This document shows, one piece after another, positions 54,130-62,479 of a stretch of DNA of 64,000 bases. The position numbers were made by a program, and so were the translations under genes. The notes below the pieces were generated by a model. The model saw only the letters and a program-made list of their open reading frames with translations. It ran no database searches and was not told the origin of the DNA. How positions within the stretch are numbered: the stretch's first letter is position 1; each line of letters begins with the position of its first letter. This DNA is from CATQHD01 sp965202675. Lineage in GTDB: Bacteria; Actinomycetota; Acidimicrobiia; Spongiisociales; Spongiisociaceae. The stretch is taken from assembly GCA_965202675.1 (NCBI GenBank), contig OZ241842.1, positions 1,798,001-1,862,000 on the forward strand, written 5' to 3'.

Positions 54130-54152
54130 AACATACCCCGGGGAAGTGACAG
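54130..54152 (-). promoter_or_regulatory. RecA-NDp/PafBC-like promoter motif of the defence operon
   Basis: The minus strand reads CTGTCACTT, CCCCGGGG, TATGTT, the same 9-8-6 layout, ending 7 nt before the ATG at 54122. The CACTT variant differs from the CACAC of the other sites. It lies between the tRNA-Leu gene and the first island gene. Confidence 0.5.
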
Positions 54153-54165
54153 CGCTCCCCTGGGC

Positions 54166-54253
54166 TGGTGCCCGGGGTGGGATTCGAACCCACACGCCCC
54201 TGGGGGCTGCGGAGTTTAAGTCCGCTACGTCTACCAAATTCCGTCACCCGGGC
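54166..54253 (-). tRNA. tRNA-Leu (anticodon UAA)
   Basis: An 88-nt tRNA on the minus strand with encoded CCA (complement TGG at 54166-54168). The acceptor stem GCCCGGG pairs with CCCGGGC, the T arm contains GGTTCGAATCC, and a long variable arm (GCCCCCAGGGGC-like) marks class II. The anticodon loop CTTAAAC holds TAA. The 3' end faces the defence island, a common site for integration of mobile DNA; I found no second copy of the 3' end elsewhere in the window. Confidence 0.95.
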
Positions 54254-54302
54254 CCTGCCCCATTCTCGCATCAGGCGGCGCCTATGGTCGCACAAACGGC
54301 GG

Positions 54303-54824
54303 TCAGTGCGGTTCGGTCCAGTCCGGGTTGCCGACCGCTCGGCCGTCCTGTTCGATCACGCAGGGTACCCCGCAGTCGAGGGGTTCCACCCAGGGCACCG
54401 CCGTCTCGCCCACCGGATTGGGGTTGCCCGCCCGGTAGTCGGCGTAGTGGGCATGCAGGCATTTTACCCCTCGGGAGGCCCCAGCCACCCCGCCTGCGGG
54501 CCGGTGTTCGGCCTCCGGGGGCAACAGCTCCTCCCGCTGCGCGGCGTAGCGGGCGTGGGCGGCCTCCAGCGCCGTGGCGAACTCCGGCGCCCGCGCCGCC
54601 CGCCGCTCCATCGCCTTCACCCCGCCCGCGCTCTCCAGCCGGCTGACCCTCAGCACCGCCAGCGGGCAGGTCAGCCAGTACAGGGTGGGGAAGGGGGTTC
54701 CGTCCTCCAGCACCGGCGGCACCTGCACCACCACCGGCAGGGAGAGGTGGCACCTGTGCCGCGTCTCTATCTCGGCTCTCGAAGGGCGTCCGATCTGTAC
54801 CGCAACCGTCTGCCGGTCATTCAT
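54303..54824 (-). CDS. DUF501 family protein
   Basis: A 173-residue protein: TVAVQIGRPSRAEIETRHRCHLSLPVVVQVPPVLEDGTPFPTLYWLTCP at the N-terminus, RVSRLESAGGVKAMERR, and CLHAHYADYRAGNPNPVG are DUF501 hallmarks. The conserved Cys and His residues (CHL, CLHAHY, CGVPC) suggest metal binding. The function is unknown; in Actinobacteria it stands after eno and ftsB, as here. It overlaps ftsB by 8 nt. Confidence 0.88.
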   Translation of the reverse strand: MNDRQTVAVQIGRPSRAEIETRHRCHLSLPVVVQVPPVLEDGTPFPTLYWLTCPLAVLRVSRLESAGGVKAMERRAARAPEFATALEAAHARYAAQREELLPPEAEHRPAGGVAGASRGVKCLHAHYADYRAGNPNPVGETAVPWVEPLDCGVPCVIEQDGRAVGNPDWTEPH

Positions 54825-55212
54825 TGCCCATGTCGCGTCCGGTCAGATAGTCCCACAGCGCCTGGAAGAACCCGCCCGATTCCGGAGCGGAACCCGCCGC
54901 CTGCGGCGCCTGGCCGGAAGGGAACTCATCATCCTGCGCAACGACCACGTAGCTGATATCGCCGGGGCGCACGTAACCGAAGTCGGCCCGGGCCATCCGC
55001 TCGATCCCGGCCGGCGTCTGCCAGTCCTGTATCTGCTGCTCCAACCGGCGGTTCTCGTCCTGTATCTCTTCGAGCCGCGCCCGGGACTCCTCCAGCTCGC
55101 GGCCCTGGCTGATGATCTGGCGGATCGGGAACACCTCCACCGCCACCAGCCCTATGACCAGCAGCAGCGGGATGACCATCCCGCGCCGGCTGTTCTTCTT
55201 CTCGGCCATCAT
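54817..55212 (-). CDS. ftsB: FtsB/DivIC-type septum formation protein
   Basis: A 131-residue membrane protein. A short cytoplasmic N-terminus is followed by one membrane helix (MVIPLLLVIGLVAVEVFPI) and an extracytoplasmic coiled coil (GRELEESRARLEEIQDENRRLEQQIQ), then ERMARADFGYVRPGDISYVV, the conserved DivIC end. It stabilises the FtsL/FtsQ division complex. The longer C-terminus is acidic. The start overlaps the eno stop (ATGATG), so the genes are coupled. Confidence 0.88.
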   Translation of the reverse strand: MMAEKKNSRRGMVIPLLLVIGLVAVEVFPIRQIISQGRELEESRARLEEIQDENRRLEQQIQDWQTPAGIERMARADFGYVRPGDISYVVVAQDDEFPSGQAPQAAGSAPESGGFFQALWDYLTGRDMGNE

Positions 55213-56483
55213 CGGCCTCGGTACGGTGCGAAGCCCGGGTAGCGGGCCTGGGTTCCGAGCCGCTCCTCGATTCGCAGGAGCTCGTTGTATTTGGCGGTGC
55301 GCTCCGAACGGGCGGGCGCTCCGGTCTTTATCTGTCCGGTGTTGGCGGCCACCGCCAGATGGGCGATGAAGGCGTCCTCGGTCTCGCCCGAGCGGTGGGA
55401 AACCACCCGTCCGTACCCGGCGCTGCGGGCTGCATCCATGGCGGCCAGGGCCTCCGAGAGGGTGCCGATCTGGTTGACCTTCACCAGGACGGCATTGGCC
55501 GCGCCCTGCTCGATGCCCCGCCGCAGGATCATCTCGTTGGTGACGAACACGTCGTCGCCCACCAGCTGGATCCGCCCGCCCAGGCGGCGGGTGAGTTCCG
55601 TCCAGCCCTCCCAGTCGTCCTCGGCCATGCCGTCCTCGATGGACGCGATCGGGTAGTCGGCCGCCAGCTGCTCGTAGTAATCGACCATGCCGCCCGAATC
55701 GAGCTCGCGTCCTTCGAGGCGGTAACAGCCGCCCCGATGGAACTCGGTGGCGGCCGCATCGAGGGCCAGGGCTATCTCGCCGCCGAGCCGGTAACCGGCC
55801 TCCTCTACGGCGCCGGCCAGCAGATCCAGGGCCGCCCGGCTGTTGTCCAGAGCGGGGGCGAACCCCCCCTCGTCCCCCACGTTGGTGGACAGGCCCCGGT
55901 CGGCCAGCGCCTTCTTCAGGCGCTGATACACCTCGACCCCGGCGCGAAGGGCCGAGGAGAAGGACGGAAACCCGGCGGGGACCAGCATGAACTCCTGGAT
56001 GTCGAGCGGGTTGGCGGCGTGGGCGCCCCCGTTGAGAACGTTGAGCATGGGAACCGGCAAGCGGCGGGCGTCGGGGCCGCCCAGGTAACGGAAGAGGGGC
56101 AGGCCGAGCTGGGCGGCCGCCGCCCGGGCGACGGCCAGCGACACGGCCAGCACCGCGTTGGCGCCCAGCCGCCCCTTGTCGGGCGTGGCGTCGAGATCCA
56201 CCATCATCTGGTCGATCAGCTGCTGGTCCACGGCGTCTTGCCCCATCAGCGCCGGACCGATCACTTCGACGACGTTGGCCGCCGCCTGCGCGACCCCTTT
56301 CCCGAGGTAGAAAGGACCGCCGTCCCGCAGCTCCACGGCCTCGAGCGAGCCGGTGGAAGCGCCCGAAGGAACCGAGGCGCGCCCCATCGCCCCCCCGGAG
56401 AGGCGCACCTCGGCCTCCACGGTGGGGTTCCCGCGGGAATCGAGAATCTGCCGCGCCTCGATCGCGCTTATGGTTGTGGCCAC
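55209..56483 (-). CDS. eno: Enolase
   Basis: A 424-residue enzyme of normal length. VPSGASTGSLEAVELRD, the NVGDEGGFAP loop, the metal ligands (LALDAAATEF, SIEDGMAEDDW, VGDDVFVTN) and VLVKVNQIGTLSEAL followed by SHRSGETEDAFIAHLAV are all present. It converts 2-phosphoglycerate to phosphoenolpyruvate. The start is GTG at 56483 with GGGAG 4 nt upstream; the frame is open to 56600, but that part is not enolase. Confidence 0.97.
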   Translation of the reverse strand: MATTISAIEARQILDSRGNPTVEAEVRLSGGAMGRASVPSGASTGSLEAVELRDGGPFYLGKGVAQAAANVVEVIGPALMGQDAVDQQLIDQMMVDLDATPDKGRLGANAVLAVSLAVARAAAAQLGLPLFRYLGGPDARRLPVPMLNVLNGGAHAANPLDIQEFMLVPAGFPSFSSALRAGVEVYQRLKKALADRGLSTNVGDEGGFAPALDNSRAALDLLAGAVEEAGYRLGGEIALALDAAATEFHRGGCYRLEGRELDSGGMVDYYEQLAADYPIASIEDGMAEDDWEGWTELTRRLGGRIQLVGDDVFVTNEMILRRGIEQGAANAVLVKVNQIGTLSEALAAMDAARSAGYGRVVSHRSGETEDAFIAHLAVAANTGQIKTGAPARSERTAKYNELLRIEERLGTQARYPGFAPYRGR

Positions 56484-56794
56484 GCCGCTCCCTGGGAAGT
56501 CGGGGCGAAATCTACTACGCCCGGCCCCCGCCTCTTGGCAACCTTCCCGCCCCCTCGAACCCGGCCTTCGTAAGTCGACAAAATATGAGGCCTTGAACAA
56601 CCCCCCAGATGTGCAGCGCCGGCTCGGCGCGGGCTTCTATCTGTCCGCCCCTGTCCTTCGCGCCGGACGCATAGGCGCCGGGTACGCTCCAGACCAAGGC
56701 GCTGTTGCGGATTGCCGCGTCTTGCGGGCGAAAGGCATCTAGCGTTCGGACCGCAGCGGGGTCGAACCACCCGCGTGACGAGGGCTTCAACAGC
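56484..56794. other. Divergent intergenic region between eno and the methylase-like gene
   Basis: About 310 nt. Around 56570-56592 there is an AT-rich patch (minus strand CATATTTTGTCGAC) that may hold the eno promoter. No open frame is convincing, and no Shine-Dalgarno sequence is clear before the gene at 56795. Confidence 0.4.
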
Positions 56795-59653
56795 ATGCCG
56801 AAGACCGGAGAACCCGCGCTGAACCTGTTCCTTGCACAGGCGTTGGATCGGCGGCATCCCCGCTGGCAGGTCAGCGCCGAACAGACCCGCACCGTCCACG
56901 GCGAGCCGGGCCGGCGCCCCGACATACTGATCGCGCATTCCGGCGAGCAGCCGATCGTCATCGAAACCGAAGTCGAACCGGCGCCGACTGTCGAAGCGGA
57001 CGCCGCCGCCCGGCTCCGGGTGACCCTGGAAACCGGCGGGCAGGCTGTGGAACAGGCGGTGGCGCTCCGCATTCCCGAAGCCCTCCCCTACGTCGGCCAG
57101 CAAAACCTTGCCGATGCTGTAGAACAAGCTCGGTACCGGTACGCGACTTTGCGCCTGGACGCCGGCGGAAACCTCGTCCGGCAACCCCGCGGCGGGTGGC
57201 TGGAAGGCGGCGTCGACGACCTCGCCGACCTGTGTGAGAACATCTCGCTGTCGGAACAGGCCCTGGCCGCCGGGCTGGCCCGGTTGGAACAAGCCGTCAC
57301 CCATATGGCCTACCACTTGCGGAACGCAGACCTCCCTGAAGGGGTGCTCCTAAAAATGGCGGAGGAACTGCGGCAGGAAGACGGAGAGCAGACCTCGCGG
57401 ATGGCCGCCGCCATCATCCTCAACGCCATCGTCTTCCATAACGCAGTCGCGGGGACCCACGGCATACCGTCGATCGAAGGCCTTCGCTCCGCGCATGGAC
57501 GGCTCCAGCAACGCAATCTGCTGAGCTGCTGGTGGGACATACTTCGGGTCGACTACTGGCCGATCTTTCATGTCGCGGTGCGGCTGCTGGTGCAGGTTCC
57601 GCCGGCCAAGGCCCTCTGGCTGCTCAAATTAGCCGCCGACGCGGCTTCGGATCTGGACGGCATCGGCGTCACCACGATGCACGATCTGGCCGGACGGATG
57701 TTCCAGCAACTGATCACCGACCGGAAGTTTCTCGCCACCTTCTACACTTTGCCTCCTTCGGCGGCGATGATCGCCGAGCTGGCCGCCGCCCGGCTCGACG
57801 TTGATTGGGCCGACGTCGACTCGGTAACCGGGCTGCGGATCGCGGACCTGGCCTGCGGAACCGGGACCCTGCTCTCGGCCGCCTACCAGGCGGTGCGCTC
57901 CCGCCACCGCCGGGCCGGAGGGGACGACGAAGCCATCCACCCCAGGATGATGGAGCGCGGCCTGATCGCGGCCGATGTGATGCCGCAGGCCGCCCATCTG
58001 ACCGCCTCGATGCTCTCCTCCGCCCACCCCGGCGTGCCTTTCGGCAACACGAGGGTTCATGCCCTGCCCTACGGCGCCGATGACCAGCAGGTGCGCATAG
58101 GATCTTTGGAGTTGCTGGGCGTCAACGGTCTAGCCTCGCTCTTTCCGACCGGGGAGGAACAGGCCCACGGCGCAGGCGGCCAAGGCTGGATGGAGCTGAA
58201 ACGGGCGAGCCTCGACCTGGTGATCATGAACCCCCCGTTCACCCGTCCGACCAACCACGAGTCAGCCGAGGTGCCCCACCCCGACTTCGCCGGCCTCGAC
58301 AACGACGCCGAGGCGCAGCGCCTCATGGCCAAACGGCTCAAACAGCTCCGCAGCGAGCTCAACCGTCCGGTTGGAGACGGCAACGCCGGGCTGGCTTCGT
58401 ACTTCGCCGATCTAGCCAATCTGAAGCTGAAAGATCCCGGAGGGGTGCTGGCTCTGGTGCTCCCCTTCACCGCGATCGCGGGCCGTTCCTGGAGGAAGCT
58501 GCGGGAGATGCTGGCCGCCGACTACACCGATGTGACGGTGGTGTCCATCGCAACCGCCGGCTCAACCGACCGGGCTTTTTCGGCGGACACCGGCATGGCG
58601 GACGTCGTGGTCATCGCCACCAAGAACACCGGAAACGGCAACGGCGAAGTCCTCTTCGTGAACCTCTACCGCCGGCCCGAAGGCATACCCGAAGCGGTGC
58701 AGACGGCCCGGCTCGCGGTAGAGGCCGCAACGGGGGGAAAACACGGTTACCTGGTGATCGGCGACGACCTGGCCGGGGTGTGGGTGCGGGGCTCTCTGTC
58801 GGAGAACGGCGGGGCGGCGGCGCTGTCCGAACCGGGGGCGGCCGCCACCATGACCGCCCTTCCAGGTGGAAAACTGGTTCTGCCCCGCCGGGGCCGCCCG
58901 CTTTCCCTTCCGATCACCACCCTCGCCCATGTGGGCAGGGAGGGCCTGGTGCATCGCGATATCGGGGTCAGGCCGGGCGCCAAAGGGGATGTCCGCGGGC
59001 CTTTCGAGATACATCCGATCTCCGGAGTCCCGGAATACCCGGTGCTGTGGGCCCATTCGGCGGAGCGCGAGCGCATGCTCATGGTCGAACCGGACAGTCG
59101 AGGCCGCGTCCGGCGGGGAATGGCGGCGAAGGCGCTCCGCGTATGGAAGAGGACGGCCGCCCGGCTGCATTTCAACCTCGACTTCCGATTGAACTCCCAG
59201 AGCCTGGCGGCCTGCTTCACCCCCGAACCGGTCATCGGCGGCCAGGCTTGGCCCGGCTTCGAACCCGACGACGAGCGCTGGGCGCCGCCCCTTCTGCTGT
59301 GGGCCAACACCACCCTGGGATTGATGTGTTTCTGGTGGTCCGCCGCCCGCCAGCAACAGGGCCGGGCCCGCCTTACCATCACCGCCCTTCCCGACCTGCC
59401 GATCGTGGACCCCCGTCATCTGGACGACAGCCGGCTGGCGGCGGCAGAGCGCATATTCGACGAGTTCCGGGACCGCAGATTCCTCCCCGCCAACGAGGCC
59501 TACCGCGACCGGACCCGCATCGATCTAGACCGCGCCGTCCTCGTAGACCTGCTGCGCCTGCCCGAGAACGTCCTGGACTCTTTGGACGTCCTGCGGCGGC
59601 AATGGTGTTCCGAGCCCTCCGTCCACGGCGGGAAGTCCACCCGCCCGGCCTGA
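56795..59653 (+). CDS. N6-adenine DNA methylase with N-terminal nuclease-like region (type IIG/BREX PglX-like)
   Basis: A 952-residue protein. The N-terminus (GRRPDILIAHSGEQPIVIETEVEP) resembles a PD-(D/E)XK core, but with ETE where ExK is expected. The methylase core has IADLACGTGTLLSAAY (about 349-364) and LVIMNPPFTRP (catalytic NPPF, about 480). The C-terminal 300 residues would form the target-recognition domain (LRVWKRTAARLHFNLDFRLN, FWWSAARQQQGRARLTITALPDLPIVDP). It could be a single-chain restriction-modification enzyme or a methylase of a larger system. The gene is inserted between mazG and eno, which are normally neighbours, and is read against both. Its GC content is like the host's. 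Confidence 0.78.
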   Translation: MPKTGEPALNLFLAQALDRRHPRWQVSAEQTRTVHGEPGRRPDILIAHSGEQPIVIETEVEPAPTVEADAAARLRVTLETGGQAVEQAVALRIPEALPYVGQQNLADAVEQARYRYATLRLDAGGNLVRQPRGGWLEGGVDDLADLCENISLSEQALAAGLARLEQAVTHMAYHLRNADLPEGVLLKMAEELRQEDGEQTSRMAAAIILNAIVFHNAVAGTHGIPSIEGLRSAHGRLQQRNLLSCWWDILRVDYWPIFHVAVRLLVQVPPAKALWLLKLAADAASDLDGIGVTTMHDLAGRMFQQLITDRKFLATFYTLPPSAAMIAELAAARLDVDWADVDSVTGLRIADLACGTGTLLSAAYQAVRSRHRRAGGDDEAIHPRMMERGLIAADVMPQAAHLTASMLSSAHPGVPFGNTRVHALPYGADDQQVRIGSLELLGVNGLASLFPTGEEQAHGAGGQGWMELKRASLDLVIMNPPFTRPTNHESAEVPHPDFAGLDNDAEAQRLMAKRLKQLRSELNRPVGDGNAGLASYFADLANLKLKDPGGVLALVLPFTAIAGRSWRKLREMLAADYTDVTVVSIATAGSTDRAFSADTGMADVVVIATKNTGNGNGEVLFVNLYRRPEGIPEAVQTARLAVEAATGGKHGYLVIGDDLAGVWVRGSLSENGGAAALSEPGAAATMTALPGGKLVLPRRGRPLSLPITTLAHVGREGLVHRDIGVRPGAKGDVRGPFEIHPISGVPEYPVLWAHSAERERMLMVEPDSRGRVRRGMAAKALRVWKRTAARLHFNLDFRLNSQSLAACFTPEPVIGGQAWPGFEPDDERWAPPLLLWANTTLGLMCFWWSAARQQQGRARLTITALPDLPIVDPRHLDDSRLAAAERIFDEFRDRRFLPANEAYRDRTRIDLDRAVLVDLLRLPENVLDSLDVLRRQWCSEPSVHGGKSTRPA

Positions 59654-59726
59654 CCCCGCCGCCGATCATCCGGCAGAAACCTTCTGCGCCTGCCCAGCCT
59701 CTGCCTCTGGATGTTGACCCAGGGGG

Positions 59727-61232
59727 TTACAGGCCCTCTCGTTTGGCTTGTTCCCATAGGGTGTTGAGGCGGTCGAGGCCGGCGGAGGCCAGGTCGTCGA
59801 GCTCTTCCATGCGGCGGAAGCGGCGCTCGAAGCGGGCGGTTGCCCGGCGCAGGGCTATTTCCGGATCTGCCTCCATATGACGGGCCAGGTTGGCGGCCGA
59901 GAACAAAAGGTCACCCAGCTCGGCGGCGGCGCGGCTCCCCGGGCCGCCCCCCTCCAGGACTTCGGCCAGCTCGTCCAGCTCCTCTGCCGCTTTGGCCGTC
60001 ACCGAGCGGGCGTCCGGCCAGTCGAAGCCCACCCGGGCCGCCCGCCTCTGCATCTCGACCGCCCGCTCCAGGCCGGGAAGCGATCCGGGAACCCCGTCCA
60101 GCAGGGAGGCCCGCGGCTTCTCCGCCGCCTTGATGGCCCGCCAGTTGGCCATCACCTGGTCGGCGTCCTCCGCCTCGACGTCCCCGAACACGTGGGGGTG
60201 GCGGTGAACCAGCTTGCGCAACAGCCCCTCCGCTACCTCCTCAATGCCGAAGGCGCCCGTCTCGGACGCCAGGTTGGCGTGGAAGATCACCTGCAGCAGC
60301 ATGTCCCCCAGCTCCTCCTCCACATCGGCGTAGGCGCCGTAGTCGGGTTCGTCCGTATCCGGCGACCCGGACGGCAGGCGGCTGACCGCCTCCACCAGCT
60401 CGAAGGTCTCCTCCACGGCGTAGGGGACCAACGACTCGTGGGTCTGGCGGCGGTCCCAGGGGCACTCCGCCCGCAGGCGGCGCATCGCCCGGACGGCCCC
60501 CACCATTCCGGTGTCGGGCGGGTCGAGGAACAGGCTGGTCCGGAGCCCCGCCGCTTCGGCGGGTATCGCCCCGATCGGGTAAACCGCCTCATCCGCCTGC
60601 GGGGTTCCCAGATCGGTCAACACCGTGACCGGCGTGTCGGGGGCAAGGGTGCGCGCCAGCCGCGCCGCCGCCTCCGCCAGCACGATCGGCGTATCCAACT
60701 GGAACACGACGGTGGGCAGGTGGAGCATCAACGGGTCGGGGAGGTCCCTCCCGTCCAGCACGGTGAAACCCCGCTCGGTCGGATCGAACTCGAGCGCCGC
60801 CCACACTTCGTCGAGGAAGGAGGGCGCGGCCAGCACCCGGATGGACCGGCCCTCCGCCCGGCAGCGCTCCCTCAGAATCACCACCGACCGTTCCCCGTAC
60901 AGCGGGCTGCCCGGAACGGCGTAGACCACCGGCTCCGCACCTTGCCCGGCGGCGGACAGCACCCGCTCGGCGATGGCCGGGTACACGTCCTCGAATGTCT
61001 TGGCCGCCTCGTACAGATCGTCGCAGACGGCCGCGTCCGGGCGGCGCTCCAGCACCTCCGCCGCGGCGGGATGGCATCCGGTGCGCAGGATCACCCGGTT
61101 GGCGGGATCGAACAGGGCCGCCCTTATGTCGGAGGGCGTCCGGTCCAGGGTCCCCGGACCGAGGCCGGCCGCGGTCAGCGGAGCGTTCAGGGCGAGGGGG
61201 GAATAACGTTGGGGAACGGGTCGGTCGTCCAC
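59727..61232 (-). CDS. mazG: Nucleoside triphosphate pyrophosphohydrolase MazG with N-terminal tetrapyrrole-methylase-like domain
   Basis: A 501-residue protein. The N-terminal half (LTAAGLGPGTLDRTPSDIRAAL, VVYAVPGSPLYGERSVVIL) is the methylase-like domain also found in YabN. The C-terminal half has two MazG repeats (RRLRAECPWDRRQTHESLVPY, EEELGDMLLQVIFHANL; AAELGDLLFSAANLARH). It hydrolyses non-canonical nucleoside triphosphates. The start is GTG at 61232, overlapping the parvulin gene by 46 nt; the longer frame upstream is antisense-like. It is convergent with the inserted methylase gene. Confidence 0.9.
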   Translation of the reverse strand: MDDRPVPQRYSPLALNAPLTAAGLGPGTLDRTPSDIRAALFDPANRVILRTGCHPAAAEVLERRPDAAVCDDLYEAAKTFEDVYPAIAERVLSAAGQGAEPVVYAVPGSPLYGERSVVILRERCRAEGRSIRVLAAPSFLDEVWAALEFDPTERGFTVLDGRDLPDPLMLHLPTVVFQLDTPIVLAEAAARLARTLAPDTPVTVLTDLGTPQADEAVYPIGAIPAEAAGLRTSLFLDPPDTGMVGAVRAMRRLRAECPWDRRQTHESLVPYAVEETFELVEAVSRLPSGSPDTDEPDYGAYADVEEELGDMLLQVIFHANLASETGAFGIEEVAEGLLRKLVHRHPHVFGDVEAEDADQVMANWRAIKAAEKPRASLLDGVPGSLPGLERAVEMQRRAARVGFDWPDARSVTAKAAEELDELAEVLEGGGPGSRAAAELGDLLFSAANLARHMEADPEIALRRATARFERRFRRMEELDDLASAGLDRLNTLWEQAKREGL

Positions 61233-62320
61233 ACGCCGTACTCCGGTTCCACCTGCACATCGGCGTCGGCCATCACGCCCAGGGCCCACTCTTCCCACAA
61301 CGGTCCGGCGGATTCGTTCTGCGCCGCCGTAACAACGGCTTCTCGCATCTCCTCGAAATCCGGGACGGTCCGCTCGGAAACCAGGATCACGTGCCAACCG
61401 AACTGGGTTTCCACCGGCCCGTAGGCAACTCCGACCTCGGAGTCGAGCACCCCGGCGGCGAACTCCTCCACGTACTGGCTGGGCGGGCCGCATCCCAGGT
61501 CTCCCCCGTTGGGGCCGCTGGGGCCGGTCGACAACTCCATCGCCAGCGCCGCGAATTCCTCCCCGGCCAGCGCCCGCTCCAGAGCCGCCTCCGCCTCCTC
61601 CTCCGTCTCCAGGAGGATGTGGGCGCTGCACGCCTGCGAGGCGTCCGGCAACAGGACTTCGTAGCGCGCCCGCAGCTCCTCCTCCGTCGGGGCGGGCATC
61701 CCCGCCGCCAGCACCGATATGACCGACTCCCTGAACAGCTCCCTGGTGGATATGGCCCGCAGCGCAACGGCGGTCAGGCCGTATGCATCGAAAAGCTCGT
61801 CCTCGGGCAAGCCGGTCGAAGCAACCAGCTCCTCCTTCTTGGCCTCCACCGCCGCGTCGGTTATGACCAGGCCGAATTCCTCCTCGGCCGCCGCCGCCCA
61901 TACCCGGTTGGTGATCAGCAGCAGGAGCGACTCGGCGAAGAGTTGGGGATCCACCACATCGCCCGTGGAGGGGGCCAGCTCCGCCACCTCGTCGAAGGTA
62001 ACCGGCTCGCCGTCGATCACCGCCACCTCTCCCCACCCCAGGCGGACGTCGGCCCGAGTCGTCGTGGTCGGCTCGTCCTCCGTCTCTGCGGCGGTGACTG
62101 AGGATGCTGCGGCCGGGGATGTTGTGGTCGGGGAAGCCGTCGACCCGCCGGCGGCCTGGGCCGACGTGGTCGGCTCAGCCGCCGCCCCTCCGTCCGTATC
62201 GCCGGACGTTCCCTCGTCGGCGGCGCCCCCGCACCCCGCAAAGGCCAAGGCCAGCACCAATGCCAATAGAGAAAGCCGCCGCCGCGCCTGGCGGGTGGGG
62301 CGTTCCTGAAAGACGAACAA
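61187..62320 (-). CDS. SurA/PrsA-like parvulin lipoprotein
   Basis: A 377-residue protein. The signal peptide with LAFAGC lipobox (Cys about residue 30) precedes a Thr/Ala/Ser linker, a SurA-N-like helical region (LLITNRVWAAAAEEEFGL) and a PPIC domain (CSAHILLETEEEAEAALERALAGEEFAALAMELSTGPSG, GDLGCGP, GPVETQFGWHVILV). It would catalyse prolyl isomerisation and assist folding outside the membrane. The start TTG at 62320 was chosen from AAGGAGG 4 nt upstream; upstream ATGs (62530) are not followed by a signal peptide directly. Confidence 0.83.
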   Translation of the reverse strand: MFVFQERPTRQARRRLSLLALVLALAFAGCGGAADEGTSGDTDGGAAAEPTTSAQAAGGSTASPTTTSPAAASSVTAAETEDEPTTTTRADVRLGWGEVAVIDGEPVTFDEVAELAPSTGDVVDPQLFAESLLLLITNRVWAAAAEEEFGLVITDAAVEAKKEELVASTGLPEDELFDAYGLTAVALRAISTRELFRESVISVLAAGMPAPTEEELRARYEVLLPDASQACSAHILLETEEEAEAALERALAGEEFAALAMELSTGPSGPNGGDLGCGPPSQYVEEFAAGVLDSEVGVAYGPVETQFGWHVILVSERTVPDFEEMREAVVTAAQNESAGPLWEEWALGVMADADVQVEPEYGVWTTDPFPNVIPPSP

Positions 62321-62479
62321 CGAGCCTCCTTCCAAAGTATCCCGAGAAACCGAGAACATCCACAGGTTAGGCGAGATGATGCGTTCCCCGGTCCGGCGCA
62401 TCCCCGAGCGGGGCGGGCAGACTCTTGGGCCGGGCATGAGCGGGGTTGTTGCCCGGACGCAGACCGCGCGGCCTCCGAA

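Noticed and set aside
54166..54253. attL/attR pair at tRNA-Leu bounding the defence island
   Set aside because: I searched by eye for the tRNA 3' end near 40.1-40.8 kb and elsewhere and found no second copy, and no integrase gene is present.
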